Positions 36,763-49,103 of a stretch of DNA of 64,000 nt are shown here, in pieces; the first letter of the stretch is position 1; every line of letters begins with the position of its first letter. The position numbers and the translations under genes are program-made. Below the pieces are notes generated by a model. That model had not been told where the DNA came from. It did not search any database and saw only the letters and a list, made by a program, of their open reading frames with translations. Source of the stretch: Taxillus chinensis (Eukaryota > Streptophyta > Magnoliopsida > Santalales > Loranthaceae). The stretch is taken from positions 45,462,771 to 45,526,770 of the forward strand of contig CM042088.1 in the NCBI GenBank assembly GCA_023512835.1, read 5' to 3'.

Positions 36763-36859
36763 TAACAACAAAATTTAAAACTCTTTCAAAAATTAAATAT
36801 AGATGTTGGGATATTTGTTCCACATTACTCAATAATAACAAGTTAAGACATATATAAAA

Positions 36860-38920
36860 ATAAAGAATACTTTAAATGTTATGACTCATTTTAAAGTTGT
36901 ACGTGCTGATGTGGCAAGCCCAAACTATCGTGACACGTAATTGAGCATTTGCCTAGACTTGATTTTAACAAATAAGTATTTTATTATATTGAAAGTCTTC
37001 TCGGTGTGTTTCATGGTGTGCGGCAGTATTAATTTGGAATACAAATCATTGTCTTTAGGTAATTGAATCAGTATGCTTTTGGTATTCTTGTTTAGTCTAT
37101 GAACTTGCCAGTGAACTTGCATTTTGAACTTGCATTTTGACCTAGACTTGCAATATTACATGGCAATATAATATTAATTACTATGGATTAATTAAATTTC
37201 CAACGCCAATTAAAATCGTAGGTCGGGGGTGGAAAATAAGTCTATATAATTTCATTGTTTTTCCTTACATGCGTATACACACCAATCAACAAAATCTTGA
37301 TGATGCTGCGCTCCTCGATATATAGTAACTTCAACGTGCATTCTTTTCTCGTCCTCATGTTACGTAGGCAGATACATATTGACGTCAATTTTAAGTTATG
37401 TCCCGGTGGTCCTTAGTTTTCACATTTTGTGAATGAAAAGTGATGATCAGCTTTCATATTTTAATTTTTGTTTTTAACATTACACTCCATTTGAATTTTC
37501 ACCGTTTACCTATTCACCTGATCGTACATTTTATGATGGGTTGAACTAAACCCGTGAAACTACTGAGCTTTCATATTGACTCGTCAAATTAGTGTCAGAC
37601 CAAATGGGAGAACGATTAATAGTCAATAGACATGTGCTAATACTAATGGCATGCACAGTAAACTCTAGTTTTAATTTTAAAGTTCGTATCCCCTTTTTGT
37701 CGGAAGTTTCCGCCAGACACGGGTGGCAGGCACACACATGTATTGTATTTGTAGTGTTTTTTTTTTTTAATTTTGTTATTCAACAAAATACCCCAAGTGA
37801 AATTATTTAATTAGCGACATGAAACCAGATATCTGGTCAGGGTAAGGTTTTTGTTTTTATTCTACTTTGTTTCTTAGTGATTAGCATAGTTACTGCACGG
37901 CCACAACAGCATGGTTTTTTTTGTTTGTTTATTACATAATTGGGCGCATGCCCGCATGGGATGTGATTTTATTAAAAAAAATAATAATAATAAACGGGCT
38001 TGGCTGTAGGTACATCCAATACGCAAGAAACCCGGGGTTGAAATTAATTAGATCACACACTCACGCAAAACCAAACACATGAATTAGAAGTGAGCATAGT
38101 ATTTTTAAACCGAAAATAAGAAATTAAATTCGGTTAATAAAAGTATGAAATCATTGACTCTTGATTTGATTCGGTATATATGTTTTACAAAAGTAATAAA
38201 TAATATGTTAATAGCTTTATAGATTATTTTGACTAGAAACTATATAAATAGATATGAAATTAATATGAGACAATTTGTTCACATATTCTTGATTTGTTCA
38301 TTTATACTTTTACATATCTATTAGCATTGATTTTTTTGCGGTAATTCCAAAAAAGAATTTGCATTCACAAGGTTTGACAGTGTTTACAAGTAACCTAAGT
38401 AATAATAGATATAAATGAAGTCTTTAAATATATATTTTATTATATTTGGCCATCGATTTTTAAAATTTTAAAATTATTTTAAAAATCATATATTTTTTAT
38501 TTATACGATTCAATTCAACTTGATTTTTCTCAATTTCTAAACACTCTTAACATGAATGCACAAGTACAATATGTTGTTCATATAATAAAATATAATATCT
38601 TATTATAACGCCAAAAATATTTTTATTTTTCCATCAACTAATATTTAGGAATGCAATATATTGTTAGAATTTAATTAATATAGTTGGTTGGTATTAATTT
38701 TTTTATGAAAGTTATATTATTATATTTAATTATTTTTAAAAATATATATTATTAAAAAATCTCCCGTATAAAAAAATCATAACTACTAATTAAGAATATT
38801 ATTATAATTATTTATGACTGACATATATAATTGTTTGTATTAACATATATAAATCGATTATTAAATACAAGCCTGTGTTTTATTTATTGTATGCATGGGA
38901 CCCTTTGGCCTAACCCGTAG
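36860..38920. other. Intergenic DNA with a TRIM-like fragment and a miR172-like word
   Basis: 36880-37030 shares CATTTTAAAGT, GATGTGGCAAGCCCAAA and GTGTTTCATGGTGTGCGG with the TRIM-like element at 6.4 kb. 37291-37311 resembles mature miR172 (see findings). No protein gene supported. Confidence 0.45.
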
Positions 38921-39040
38921 CTATCGTGTACTATAATTGCCTATACCATAATTGCCTTCCTCCCCCAACATGCGAGGGTGTCGGGGCAGGGGGCGGTCGG
39001 CGGTGGCGCTATCTTCCAACCTCCTCAGGACTTTATCGTC

Positions 39041-39041
39041 G

Positions 39042-39089
<48 letters not shown>
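39041..39089. repeat. Compound microsatellite (GT)n(AT)n
   Basis: An uninterrupted GT run continues directly into an AT run. Confidence 0.9.
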
Positions 39090-40640
39090 TTAACAACATA
39101 GTGTTGAGGGTGCAATCCTCTTAACTTTAATTATGTGTCTATGTTCCTGTCTTTATGTACAAATATTTGGACGTATATTATCATCAATGAACTATATATG
39201 TTTGGTGGTCCTAACATTTCATACTAACTTGTCAACTTCGTTGCAGACCAAATGGGAGAACATTATATACACAAACACATATATGTGCGCAGATAACGAG
39301 TCGGTCTAAATGGGAGAAGATTAATTGACATATATTTATGCAGGTGACGAGCAGTAAGCTCGAACTGCATATACATGATGGGTCGGTGCTTAGTGCCCTG
39401 TTTTCACATTGAAACATACATGTTGATCTATCAAAAACATGTATGTGTATCTTCGCACCCTGTTTTCGTCATTGTGTTTCGATATATATAGCTCACTCGT
39501 AATTTGAATTTTTAATAGGTCCCCACGCGTATTACAATACGCTTCTCCATCGTCTCTCCCATTGATATTAGAACCTGCGGACGATATATAGGTGTTGTAG
39601 GGTGAGAGAATATATAGTCGTAGGATTGTTAAGACCTTACGGTTGTCGGTTGGCGACAGATAAACCAAGGTAGCTAGTGATCTTTTTTGTCCTTTTAAGG
39701 GCTCATGCTACAAGGTTTGCGCTCATATTTTTCTGGTATTTATCAGTACACTTAATCATCACCACCATCATGACTTCTCTATCCTCTAGTATAAATTTGT
39801 TATTATTCCCATTTAGGTCGGTTACTTTTATTAGAATAAAGATTTTTCGTTGGATCATAGGCATGCAAAAAAAAAATTATATATGATTCAAAAATCGCAT
39901 CTAACTTCCATCCAACTAACTCAATTCGATCTAACATCAGAATTGATTTTATTATTCCGTTTATCATGTGGCCCTTATCTTCGTACTAATTTGATTTCAT
40001 TTTTTATGCATTTCATTTCATGTTCTCTTTTAAGCCCTCTTAATATAGATAAAAAAAATATTTATCCAATGAATTTTATTCTGAAATTAATACAGAAAAA
40101 ATACTTCGATTTTTTAAACATTTTCTCAACACTCACCACAAAATTCAAATTAAATTTTATTCCGACCTCAATTCTAAACGAATCCAAATTCTATTTTTAC
40201 ATTGATTTGAAAAATATGCTAAAGAACAAAATATTATAGTGTATCCATTCTCCACCCCTTATCAAATTATTGTCAAGAAAACGGCATGTCAAGAAGTGCT
40301 CGTTTTTTATATTGCCACAAATTGTTGCTCATTTTTGTTAAAAGTTGTGGCAAATGTATGAAAAAACGGATGACACATTTTTGAACACCAAACATCAAGC
40401 CATATGTAAAACCTATAAATAGGCATCCCTGAGACATATAAACCCCATATGTACAACCTATAAACATTGCAAATGTATTAATTAGGTGACTGACAAGATT
40501 GTAAATGTTTTGTGGGTGCAATATGCTCAGCACACACTGATGCTGACAAGTTATATCAAGTGTGGGTGAGGCATATATGGACAGATTTTGATTTCAAGAG
40601 AAGAGTTGTTCGATTAGTGTGTTGAGAATGGTTTTCTTGC
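39090..40640. other. AT-rich intergenic DNA
   Basis: The frame at 39850-40239 is low-complexity and matches no known family; no gene supported. Confidence 0.45.
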
Positions 40641-40644
40641 CAGC

Positions 40645-41950
40645 TTTTAGAGAGATCTATAGGGGGTGAATAGATCTCTTTTAAAATACTTAGAAAAAAT
40701 TAATTTTTTAAACTCTTTTTGATTACAATAAAAACAAAGTGTAGAAGATAATTAGGAGTTCTTAAAAGTATACTTGTATTAATAATTTTCAAGTATTAAT
40801 AAATAATAGTATTATTAATTTATAATGAATACTATCAATAGTCCAAAACACTCATAACAAATACCCCTATAAGAATACAGTATAAGGGGAGTAAAAAAAT
40901 AGTGAAAACTCCCTTTCTCCCTCAATAACAAAAAGCATGCAAACTAGAAAGATTGGAATTTACAAGCTTATTGGTTGTGTGAATGAAATTAATGCACTAT
41001 TCTAAGGCACGATTGTAGTTTTTAGCTTTTGGAAGATGATCTCTCTCTTGTATATGCATGCATGGAAAGTATTTTAGTTTTGATAGTTGGGCTGAATAAA
41101 TAGAGTTCCTTTGATTAATAATTTGAATGGCAAGGGTTTCATGTTTCACATTAAATGATGAAAGTAATGATTGTATCATAAAAGCGCAAGGCAACATATA
41201 TACTTTCTTGGAAACCAATAAGTCTTTGTGATAAATTTTCTTGTAATCAACACTTGAACGACTCACTATAATCATTTTAAACAACTGAGTCTTGTAGTAT
41301 GAAGTGTCAAAATCTACTCATTTGCTTAAGTATGATATTTCAGGTTATTATATGCCTTACCTTGAAACATCGCGAATAATAAGTATGTATTGCATTAAGT
41401 CAATTATTGAGACGAGTGTGTATACAATGATTGAAAATGAGTTTTAAGCATCAGATTGTTGTTCACGGATTAGACTGCCTATTTGAGCATTAGGTTAAAT
41501 ATACGAAGCATCAAATAAGCTATTCAAACATCAAATTGTTCTCTGATCATCGGCTACATACTTGACTTCATCCTTTTAAGCATGTAATCACTCTAAGGGA
41601 ATATCTTGTGATCGGATAAGTTTAAAAGTCCTCCGAGAATATTTAAGTCCTCATTCCTTGAACATTTGTGCACAAACTTTTTAAATACATTTAAGTATAC
41701 AAAAATGTTATGCACTCTCACGTGTGACTCTTTCCAAATACATTATGTGCCCACTGAAATTACTTAGTTTTCTTTAAAGATCAAATTATATATCCAATAA
41801 CTTGATTACTCCGATAAAATTATTTATCATTTCTATCTTTCAAGTTTCTATTATTGAATTTCCTTCTTCAAATATTTTGGCCTATTTAAAAACGAACATA
41901 AACAAACTCATCCCGTTTAGACCCGGCTGCTCATTTAAGAACCATAGTTA
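40645..41950. mobile_element. Possible LTR-retrotransposon relic
   Basis: It opens with TATAGGGGGTGAATAGATCT, close to a word recalled from the ends of large plant LTRs (AGAGGGGGGTGAATAG). About 1.2 kb of non-coding AT-rich sequence with internal GCATCA/GATCATCGG-type words follows. No partner LTR or coding domain was found. Weak call. Confidence 0.3.
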
Positions 41951-41971
41951 AAGTCAAAAGTTTGGAAGACA

Positions 41972-42425
41972 ATGCTTAGAACAGGAACTAAGTTGAAAAG
42001 GGAGAAAGAGAAGACTATGGCCACTGACAAAGGAAAGAAACCATTTCAGCCAGCACCGCTTGTTTATCAGAGAAAGACCAGGACCCCATCTTCACCATTA
42101 GGGTTAGATAGTGTTCAGGATTTTAGAGCCATCAATACTGAGCCACCAAATTTGGTATCACTTGATAATGAAAATATGGATGCCGCAGATAAAGAGATCA
42201 TAGAACACATTATGAAGAAATATAAAGTGAGTGCGTCTCAATCCATGCTGCGCCATTTGTAGGTGCAGCCCCTTCTGTTCAGAGACTTGTTCTTGCTGAT
42301 TTCATGAAGAGGGTGATTGTTGAAATTTCTCCCATGAGCCAAAAGGAATCAGATGCTCACCAAAAGCATCTGAATGATGCAAGTGATGTTACTTATACGA
42401 GATATTTTCTCATGGGTCGCCTTCC
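41972..42425 (+). pseudogene. Unidentified coding-like fragment
   Basis: A 96-residue open frame (41972-42262) has ordinary protein composition (KGKKPFQPAPLVYQRKTRTP, SPLGLDSVQDFRAINTEPP). After its stop, another frame continues in the same style (PSVQRLVLADFMKRVIVEI) without a start. The base composition is richer than in the flanks. I do not recognise the family; it may be a retroelement gag piece or a captured gene fragment. A frameshift or missed intron near 42255-42270 would join the parts. Confidence 0.35.
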
Positions 42426-43788
42426 ATAGGACCCAACTCTCGACCCCAGAGGAGACACCAACGCAAGGGCGCCTCAAATAATTTTCTCTACCCCCCGTAT
42501 GTCTCTCTCCCTGCCAAAGGCAACTACGCAAGCAACCTGCCATCCCATCATATCAAACAACCCCTATCTCTCGAAAAGCCATCTTTTCTCTCTCTCACCT
42601 ACTCACTGCATAGACAGTTAAGCATGGACTATAAGCAATAATGAAAGCTATTTCATAGCCATATAAGTATCATATACTTAATCGTACTCCTTGAAATAAT
42701 CTATAATAAACTATATCATCTTTTTGGAAGGCACATATTTGATTTGTGAGTCAGTGACCACTAATTTTGTTTTTTTTTTTTTTTTTTTGTTTTTTACCAA
42801 CATATTTTCTCTTCTTTTCAGTCAAAGCCTATGCCAATTGAAAAAGAAATTAGGAAATATGTTTGTCTATGATTTGAAATATTCTAAGCCAACTAAAACA
42901 AAACAGCTGATTTATGGGAACAACTCCCAGTAATTTTTCTCGTGTTTTGAAGCAGAACATTTGTTTTAACGCTGTAATTAAGAAAATTATTCATGCAGTT
43001 TGCGGACACTTGTTAAATAGGAAGATTAGAGCAAAGATAGATACCGAACAGGAACGGTAAGAGTTTAGAGACTACCGCACTACAATTATATTTCGCTAAT
43101 TGCAACAATTTGGCGGTAAACCAAAGGCCAGCAGATTTAACTAAGGAAACGGGAAAAGAGAGACAAAAGAAATGGCTTTACAAAGTTTTGAAACAGAACC
43201 GTTGAGGCACACCCCAAATATATGCATTTTACATTGATTAATAGCATAATATAATAAAACAATGAAGCGCAGTGATCCAAAACTTCAAGTTTACAATGTA
43301 GGGAAAAGGGCAAGACGCCTGAATGAAATTCCGCGGGTGTGATCATAGCCTCCCCTCATTTCTATCCAAGTGCTTTTGAAATTTACGTTGATGTAGAAGT
43401 GATAAACACATGCATGCCACGAATATTGTACATCAAATGCATAATTCATGCTCTACAGTCAGGCAGACACTGCAAACTCAACACAAACTGAAATGGGAAG
43501 GTACTTGTCGGAGGTGCGGTTACAATTCTATGGTGTTGTAGGTAACAAGTAACCTCTGTCCATGGATTAGATTCGTCGCGGGCATATGACTTTGTGCAAG
43601 ATGACCTTGTATTTTCTCGGTGGGAATAATGAATATTGAGAATACAGAAATACCCAAATATATTATATATAACTAACAAAATAAATAGAAAAAGGTGGGA
43701 ATAAAACAAAGTCATTGTAAATAAATACATGGGATGCCCACAACAGAACACAGAAAACCCTAAATTGGATTGATTGAATTGGGTTCAA
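42426..43788. other. Intergenic DNA and 3' flank of the DUF662 gene
   Basis: No gene seen. A run of about 20 T lies at 42770-42788. Confidence 0.45.
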
Positions 43789-44707
43789 TCAATTGGTTAT
43801 GAGCAAGAGCCCATTTTTCTGGTGCAAGGAATCAATGCTCTTGCTCAGCTCTTCTAGCTTCCTCATCCTCAACTTCTCGCTTTCGCTCACCAGCTGGTCC
43901 ATCCGCGAACACGAAAACACACATACACTTCAGTTCAACAGAGATTGATTCTACAACAGATCTAATATGCTATATATATATATATATATACATATATATA
44001 TAAGAACATAAATTGAAAACCCAACCTCCATTAGCTTGTCAATTAGCTGTAGTTTTTCCTTGTTCTTTTCGTTAAATGCCTCAAGTGCTTCCTTGTACTC
44101 CCTCTCCTGCCAGAGTTCAAACATTGTACTATGAATAAACCTAGCTAGATTTGTCGCTAACAAACAAACCCAGATCAGATCCGCCGCTAATGACTACTTT
44201 TCGCTCCATTGAGAGAAGAACAAACAATAACCAAAAAAACAAAAAACAGAACAAAATAACTTTACCTTTTTCTGGCAACTGTGACTTAGAGGTTTCAATT
44301 CTCGATTTACTGTATCGATCTTCTTGCGAACCTGCGCGACTTCCTTCCTCATCGGATCTGCAAGAGCCTCCAGCTCCTACAACCAAACAAAGTTCAAAAC
44401 AAATGTCTCATAACTTCAATTGGGGAGGAAAAAAAAAGCAATTTTTGTGGGTTTCTTGAATTGATTTGTTGGTCAGATCTAGTTGTTTTGAATATTTGAG
44501 TACCTCGCGGATCAACGCCAAGCGTTTGGTTTCTTCCTCGACGCGGCCGAGCTGGAGCTGAACTTTGTCTCTAACCTCCATCTTCTTGCGCTCGATTTCC
44601 TCTTCCTTGGCACGGAAAGCGGAGAGCGCCGACCTCGAGACCTCCTCATCGTCCCGAGACAGGTTGCTGCTGAAGCTCAAGCTTCCCGTACCCAAATTCG
44701 CCTGCAT
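43789..44707 (-). CDS. DUF662 family coiled-coil protein, four exons
   Basis: Coding exons on the minus strand are 44707-44504, 44376-44266, 44106-44026 and 43893-43789. All junctions are GT-AG in phase 0, giving 166 residues, the normal family length. The protein starts MQANLGTGSLSFSS, then has SRSALSAFRAKEEEIERKKM, a long charged alpha-helical coiled coil (VQLQLGRVEEETKRLALIRE, DPMRKEVAQVRKKID, REYKEALEAFNEKN) and ends with KLEELSKSIDSL. This matches the plant DUF662 group (At5g03660/At2g36410, recalled), sometimes annotated as RAB6-interacting golgin-like. The biochemical role is not established; vesicle or Golgi association is only inferred from that annotation. The 5' leader upstream of the ATG is a GT/GA-repeat stretch, and a T run lies at 44864-44889. 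It sits between the TRM-like and SBE2 genes, as in Arabidopsis. Confidence 0.88.
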
Positions 44708-47700
44708 CGTCTCTCTCTCTCTCTCACACACACACACAACACTCAATCTCTGCCACAAACCGTTCTTCAATCTTATGCTCGGGTGCTGTTACTTTGTTTG
44801 TTCACTTTTCTTTCTTTTGTGCACACTTTACTTTAATAGAATGATGATGAGGCCTACCTCTTCTTTTTTTTTTTTTTTTTTTTTTTTTTCTTCACTGCTA
44901 TGGGACAGAGACACTGTCTCTCTGTTGCCGTTGGTGGTGGCTCTTACAATGATTTATAAACAAAGCCGGCCGGCTGGCTTTTTCAATATTTATTTTTAAA
45001 ATTTGTGCATGTTTGTGAAAAGAAAATTCTGTTGGGAGATAGGCGCTAGAAATAGGAATGCATATGACCAAGTTTTCCTAAGGATTTGTTTTTCAATTTT
45101 TGGGATACGCCAAGACAATTTTATAAGTTAAACCCAAATAATTTACTGTTGTGTAAGTTGGCGGACTTCAACTAAAATAGAATAATATTCAATAAAAACA
45201 AATTCATGAAAATGTAATATCTTTGAATTTATAAGGAAAAATACATAATTTATTACTCAAAATTTATGCATAATATATCTTTTTTTTTTACCCTTTACCA
45301 TCTTCCGATGTACGATCTCGATTTTCCTATTTGATTTCACAACTCTAAGAGGTTGAAACTTCTCAGGCTTACCCATCACATAAAGTGTTCTAGCTTCAAT
45401 CTCAATAACCCATAGGTTTTTATCCGGTGAACACCAACCAAGGTACTCCCATGACGGATTACGTACATACATACAAATTAACTTTTGAGTTAGACTTATA
45501 AATTATTCATCAGCTAAATATTTTTGTCAATTCTAACAGTGCATTTTATGCCTTGCAATAAATATGGTAGCAAGACTTTCAAGTGCTTATCCAAGGATTG
45601 GAGTAGTGTTCAAATATAATTTGTCAGTGCAATGACATACTTAAAATTTGGTACCGGCTCTCTTTTTCCTATACACACACATATATATAATTAATGGTAA
45701 AATATCATATAGTATTCGCCGAAAATAATCATGAAATTAAAGTGTATAAAAATGAATTAGGAAAAAATAATATAAGAATCAATCGATATCGGTAAATCAC
45801 GCTTCATGATTGGCAAAAGAGATGTCATCATAATTAATATTAAAATAGTCTTTCGCGTGTGATTGGCAAAAGGATTGAGGATAAATATACAACAATTAAT
45901 GATTAATGTGAAATCGTCAAATCTGGCTATCAAATATCAGATTTTTTTTTTTTGGTTTTTTTTTGCACATAATAGTAAAAGGTTATATCATATTAGATAA
46001 AAACTAAGGTGAAGCCATATGTAGCACATTTTAATCTTTCCCACCTTTGACTTGGGTTGATTGTGTAAAATCGGGAAAACATGAAGTTAAGCCGATCTAA
46101 CTTGACTAAGTCCACCCTGGGTCTAGTTGGTTGTATCCAACTCCATCATATGAGGTCAAACTCGAATCTTAGTTAATTTTTTTAAATTGAAATTATTTGT
46201 GTTGAATCTTCATATTTTTACTATCAATTTATTCAAACTCAGATAACGACAATATAATTGATTAGCATGATAATACATAATTTATAGAAAAAATGTTGGT
46301 AGTCTCACAATGATTTTTTTAATAATAAAGAATATATAAAAGTCTGTTTATCCGGTAAGTTTGAACAAACCGGACAAATTAGTAGATTCATTTGGGTGTT
46401 ACAATAAAATGCTTGAGATATTTGTTACAACCAGTTCGCATCCATGTAATGGGTTTCGAAACATTCGAAACCAGATTGTGAACTTATTATTCCCCCGCCG
46501 GCTCGACACCAAACCAGTTTCGAAACAAAACCCAATTCCACTGCCAACTTGACACCTAGACACACCACTTCGCGCCGGATTGGAGTAGAGGACCGAGGCA
46601 GATCGACCACCGGGTTGGAGACACGCAGAGGATGAAAGCGGCGACGCACCAAGCGAATCGAAGACACGCAGAGCAAGACCGAACCACACGCCAAAAATGA
46701 CGCACCGGTGGAGGGGGCGGCGGCAGAATCGCCTCCTCGATCGCCAGATCGCATCCGCCGCAGTCCTCTTTTGGCGTCGCGTTGTGAATGGGGATGGGAG
46801 GGTACGATTGGTTCTTGGGAGGTGACTCAGCATCACAACAAACTAAAAAGCTGCATAGAGATTAGCATTATTCTAACGGCTATCTGTAGCCTGTAGGGCA
46901 GGTTCATTCAGTTGTGACTGTTTAATGCATGCACTTCCATGATTAATCAAAAGCATATTGTACCGTACTATGTCACCGGAGTCGGTCTTTAGTCTTTATA
47001 TTAATTTTGACTTTTCAGGTCATTCTTAAAATTTTAAATTTTAGTCCATTAACGTTTACATGAAGCCTTTTTTTTTTTTAAAGTGTTTTTAAAATTATAT
47101 ATAATATTAACATTAATACATTGCAGCAACTATAATAACAAAAGTATTTGTAACTCATAAAAATCTCATTCTTCGAGGTAAGTTACCAATTATAATCGAC
47201 TTCAATTTTTTCAATATGATATTAATTAACTGAAATTAAAATATTTTGAGTTCAATTGATCTAAGATTCTATAACCTAAATTGACATCAAAATTAATACT
47301 ACTGTATTTGGTCCAGTATTACAATAACAGATACTTTTCCAATAAATATCATTGATATGCAAACAGCATAAAAAGATAATTATTTGAAGATGGAAAAAAA
47401 AAGTATTCATTGCAAATCTCAGCTGTAAGTTATTATTTTGCAAATATTTTTCCTTCAAAAAGTACAACGAATTTGGGAAAAAAAAAACTAGTGTTCTAAT
47501 GTTTGGAAATAATTAATAATAGTTGTTTTTATTTTCAAATTTGGTTTGGGCTGATGTTGATGGGTCAGGAAAAGTCACCTCGGGGAGCCATGTGGTAGAC
47601 TGCCCAACTATCCTTTTAGATTTAACATAGAGAATCATATTTCCATGTTTGGGGGAGCAGTTACCAACAGCCCCACTTACATATAGATTTTTATGACGCG

Positions 47701-49103
47701 ATATATTCTTACAACCAAATTATTGTAAGTGAAACAGCTTGCTTCAGGATTACGGACCCCACTCTCACCCATTTGGTTCAACAAAACCAAATTTCTAGAT
47801 ATGTAAAAAATATATAAATGCCATCTGACAGTGACGACCCACCTAAGCACTAACGGTCAACCCCACCATGCCTTTCGTCGCTTCTTATTATTGACCTGGT
47901 TTATGTGTGACATCTTCTATAATTTGTCAACAAGCCTTGTTATTGTATCTACTGCCCCAGGTTACCCTGCCAAAAACTTATACGCCCTTTTTTTGAAATT
48001 GTGACCGCTACATTGAAGGCGTAAAGGGAGGGATAAGTATCAATTTATCAACTGAATACGAGCAAATTTGAAATCGTGATTGGGATCCCATCTCTAACAA
48101 ACGGTTATGTCATCTGAAGGAGCTGAAATACACACTTTAGTGAAACATATCCCGTTCCAGATATTAAAATATTAATTTTCATAATAACTCGAAACAATTA
48201 GAATAATAAGAGTTTACCGGAACATTAATGATCTATCACTGCAATAAATTACTATATAATACAATACCAAGCTAAAATGCAAAATTATAACCAACCTTTA
48301 TTGGATGTAAAACCAATTTTAATAATACCTTCTCTCCATCCGAACACGAATTATCTAGCTAAGAGGCATCAATCATGCATAATCAATGCTTATATAGCTA
48401 CAGACTAGCAAGGGCTGTTTCAAATCTTATAGAAGTATCATCGGATTCTTCAAGAAATGACCCCAAACACAACTTTTACAGCCAGCGTATTGTTGGTTCA
48501 TGTTCTGTTTGTTGTTTTTTGGGTGTCGGCCATTGGGGTCAGAGAAGGGCAAATAGCTAATTGAAATCAGTAATTTAAATGAAAGGCGCAAATATCCTCC
48601 CCAATCATGTATTTTAGCGTTCATTACATGTCGGACATATGAGATGATCGACAAAACGGCAAAAAGACAACCATACAAAACTTGCAGAATTCATAAGGTA
48701 CCCGGCGAACTTTTTTTGTAGGACCAATATAAACTTGGTACCCATTGTAACGCAATAATAACCGTACAAATTACTATTTCTAAAAAAGCAGTGCAATAAA
48801 AACTTACACAAGACTGGTCCTCCCCATTGCTACTTCCTCCAACCACTAGTCTCTCCAGTTCTCTCTTCTTTCATTTTGATGATTGTCTTGCCCTAGGTAC
48901 TGACTGGTGACTGCAAATCATATATTGCAAGTTGGCAACAGTTCCAGAGAAAGGAAAGGCCATCCTGCTGTCTTTTGGGGTAAAACCCCCACCTGAATTA
49001 GGACAGTCATACAGCTATGGATTCAACAATGTCAAAAGAAGATACCGAAATTCTTACCTTTAGGCTGCGGAGGGTGATGCATGCATCAATATCAACATAA
49101 GTC
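44708..49103. other. Intergenic DNA between DUF662 and SBE2
   Basis: Upstream of the DUF662 start is its promoter. A GC-richer island lies at 46440-46850, with open frames on both strands but no recognised family. A 71-residue minus-strand frame at 45257-45472 has no known match. The 3' UTR of the SBE gene probably occupies part of 48.7-49.1 kb. Confidence 0.45.

Noticed and set aside
38090..38560. Possible hAT-like element
   Set aside because: Some terminal-like words but no matching inverted ends or target duplication found.
39850..40239. 129-residue plus-strand frame
   Set aside because: AT-rich composition-driven frame, no start context or family resemblance.
45257..45472. 71-residue minus-strand frame
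   Set aside because: Protein-like but too short, alone, and without recognisable domain; kept only as a note.
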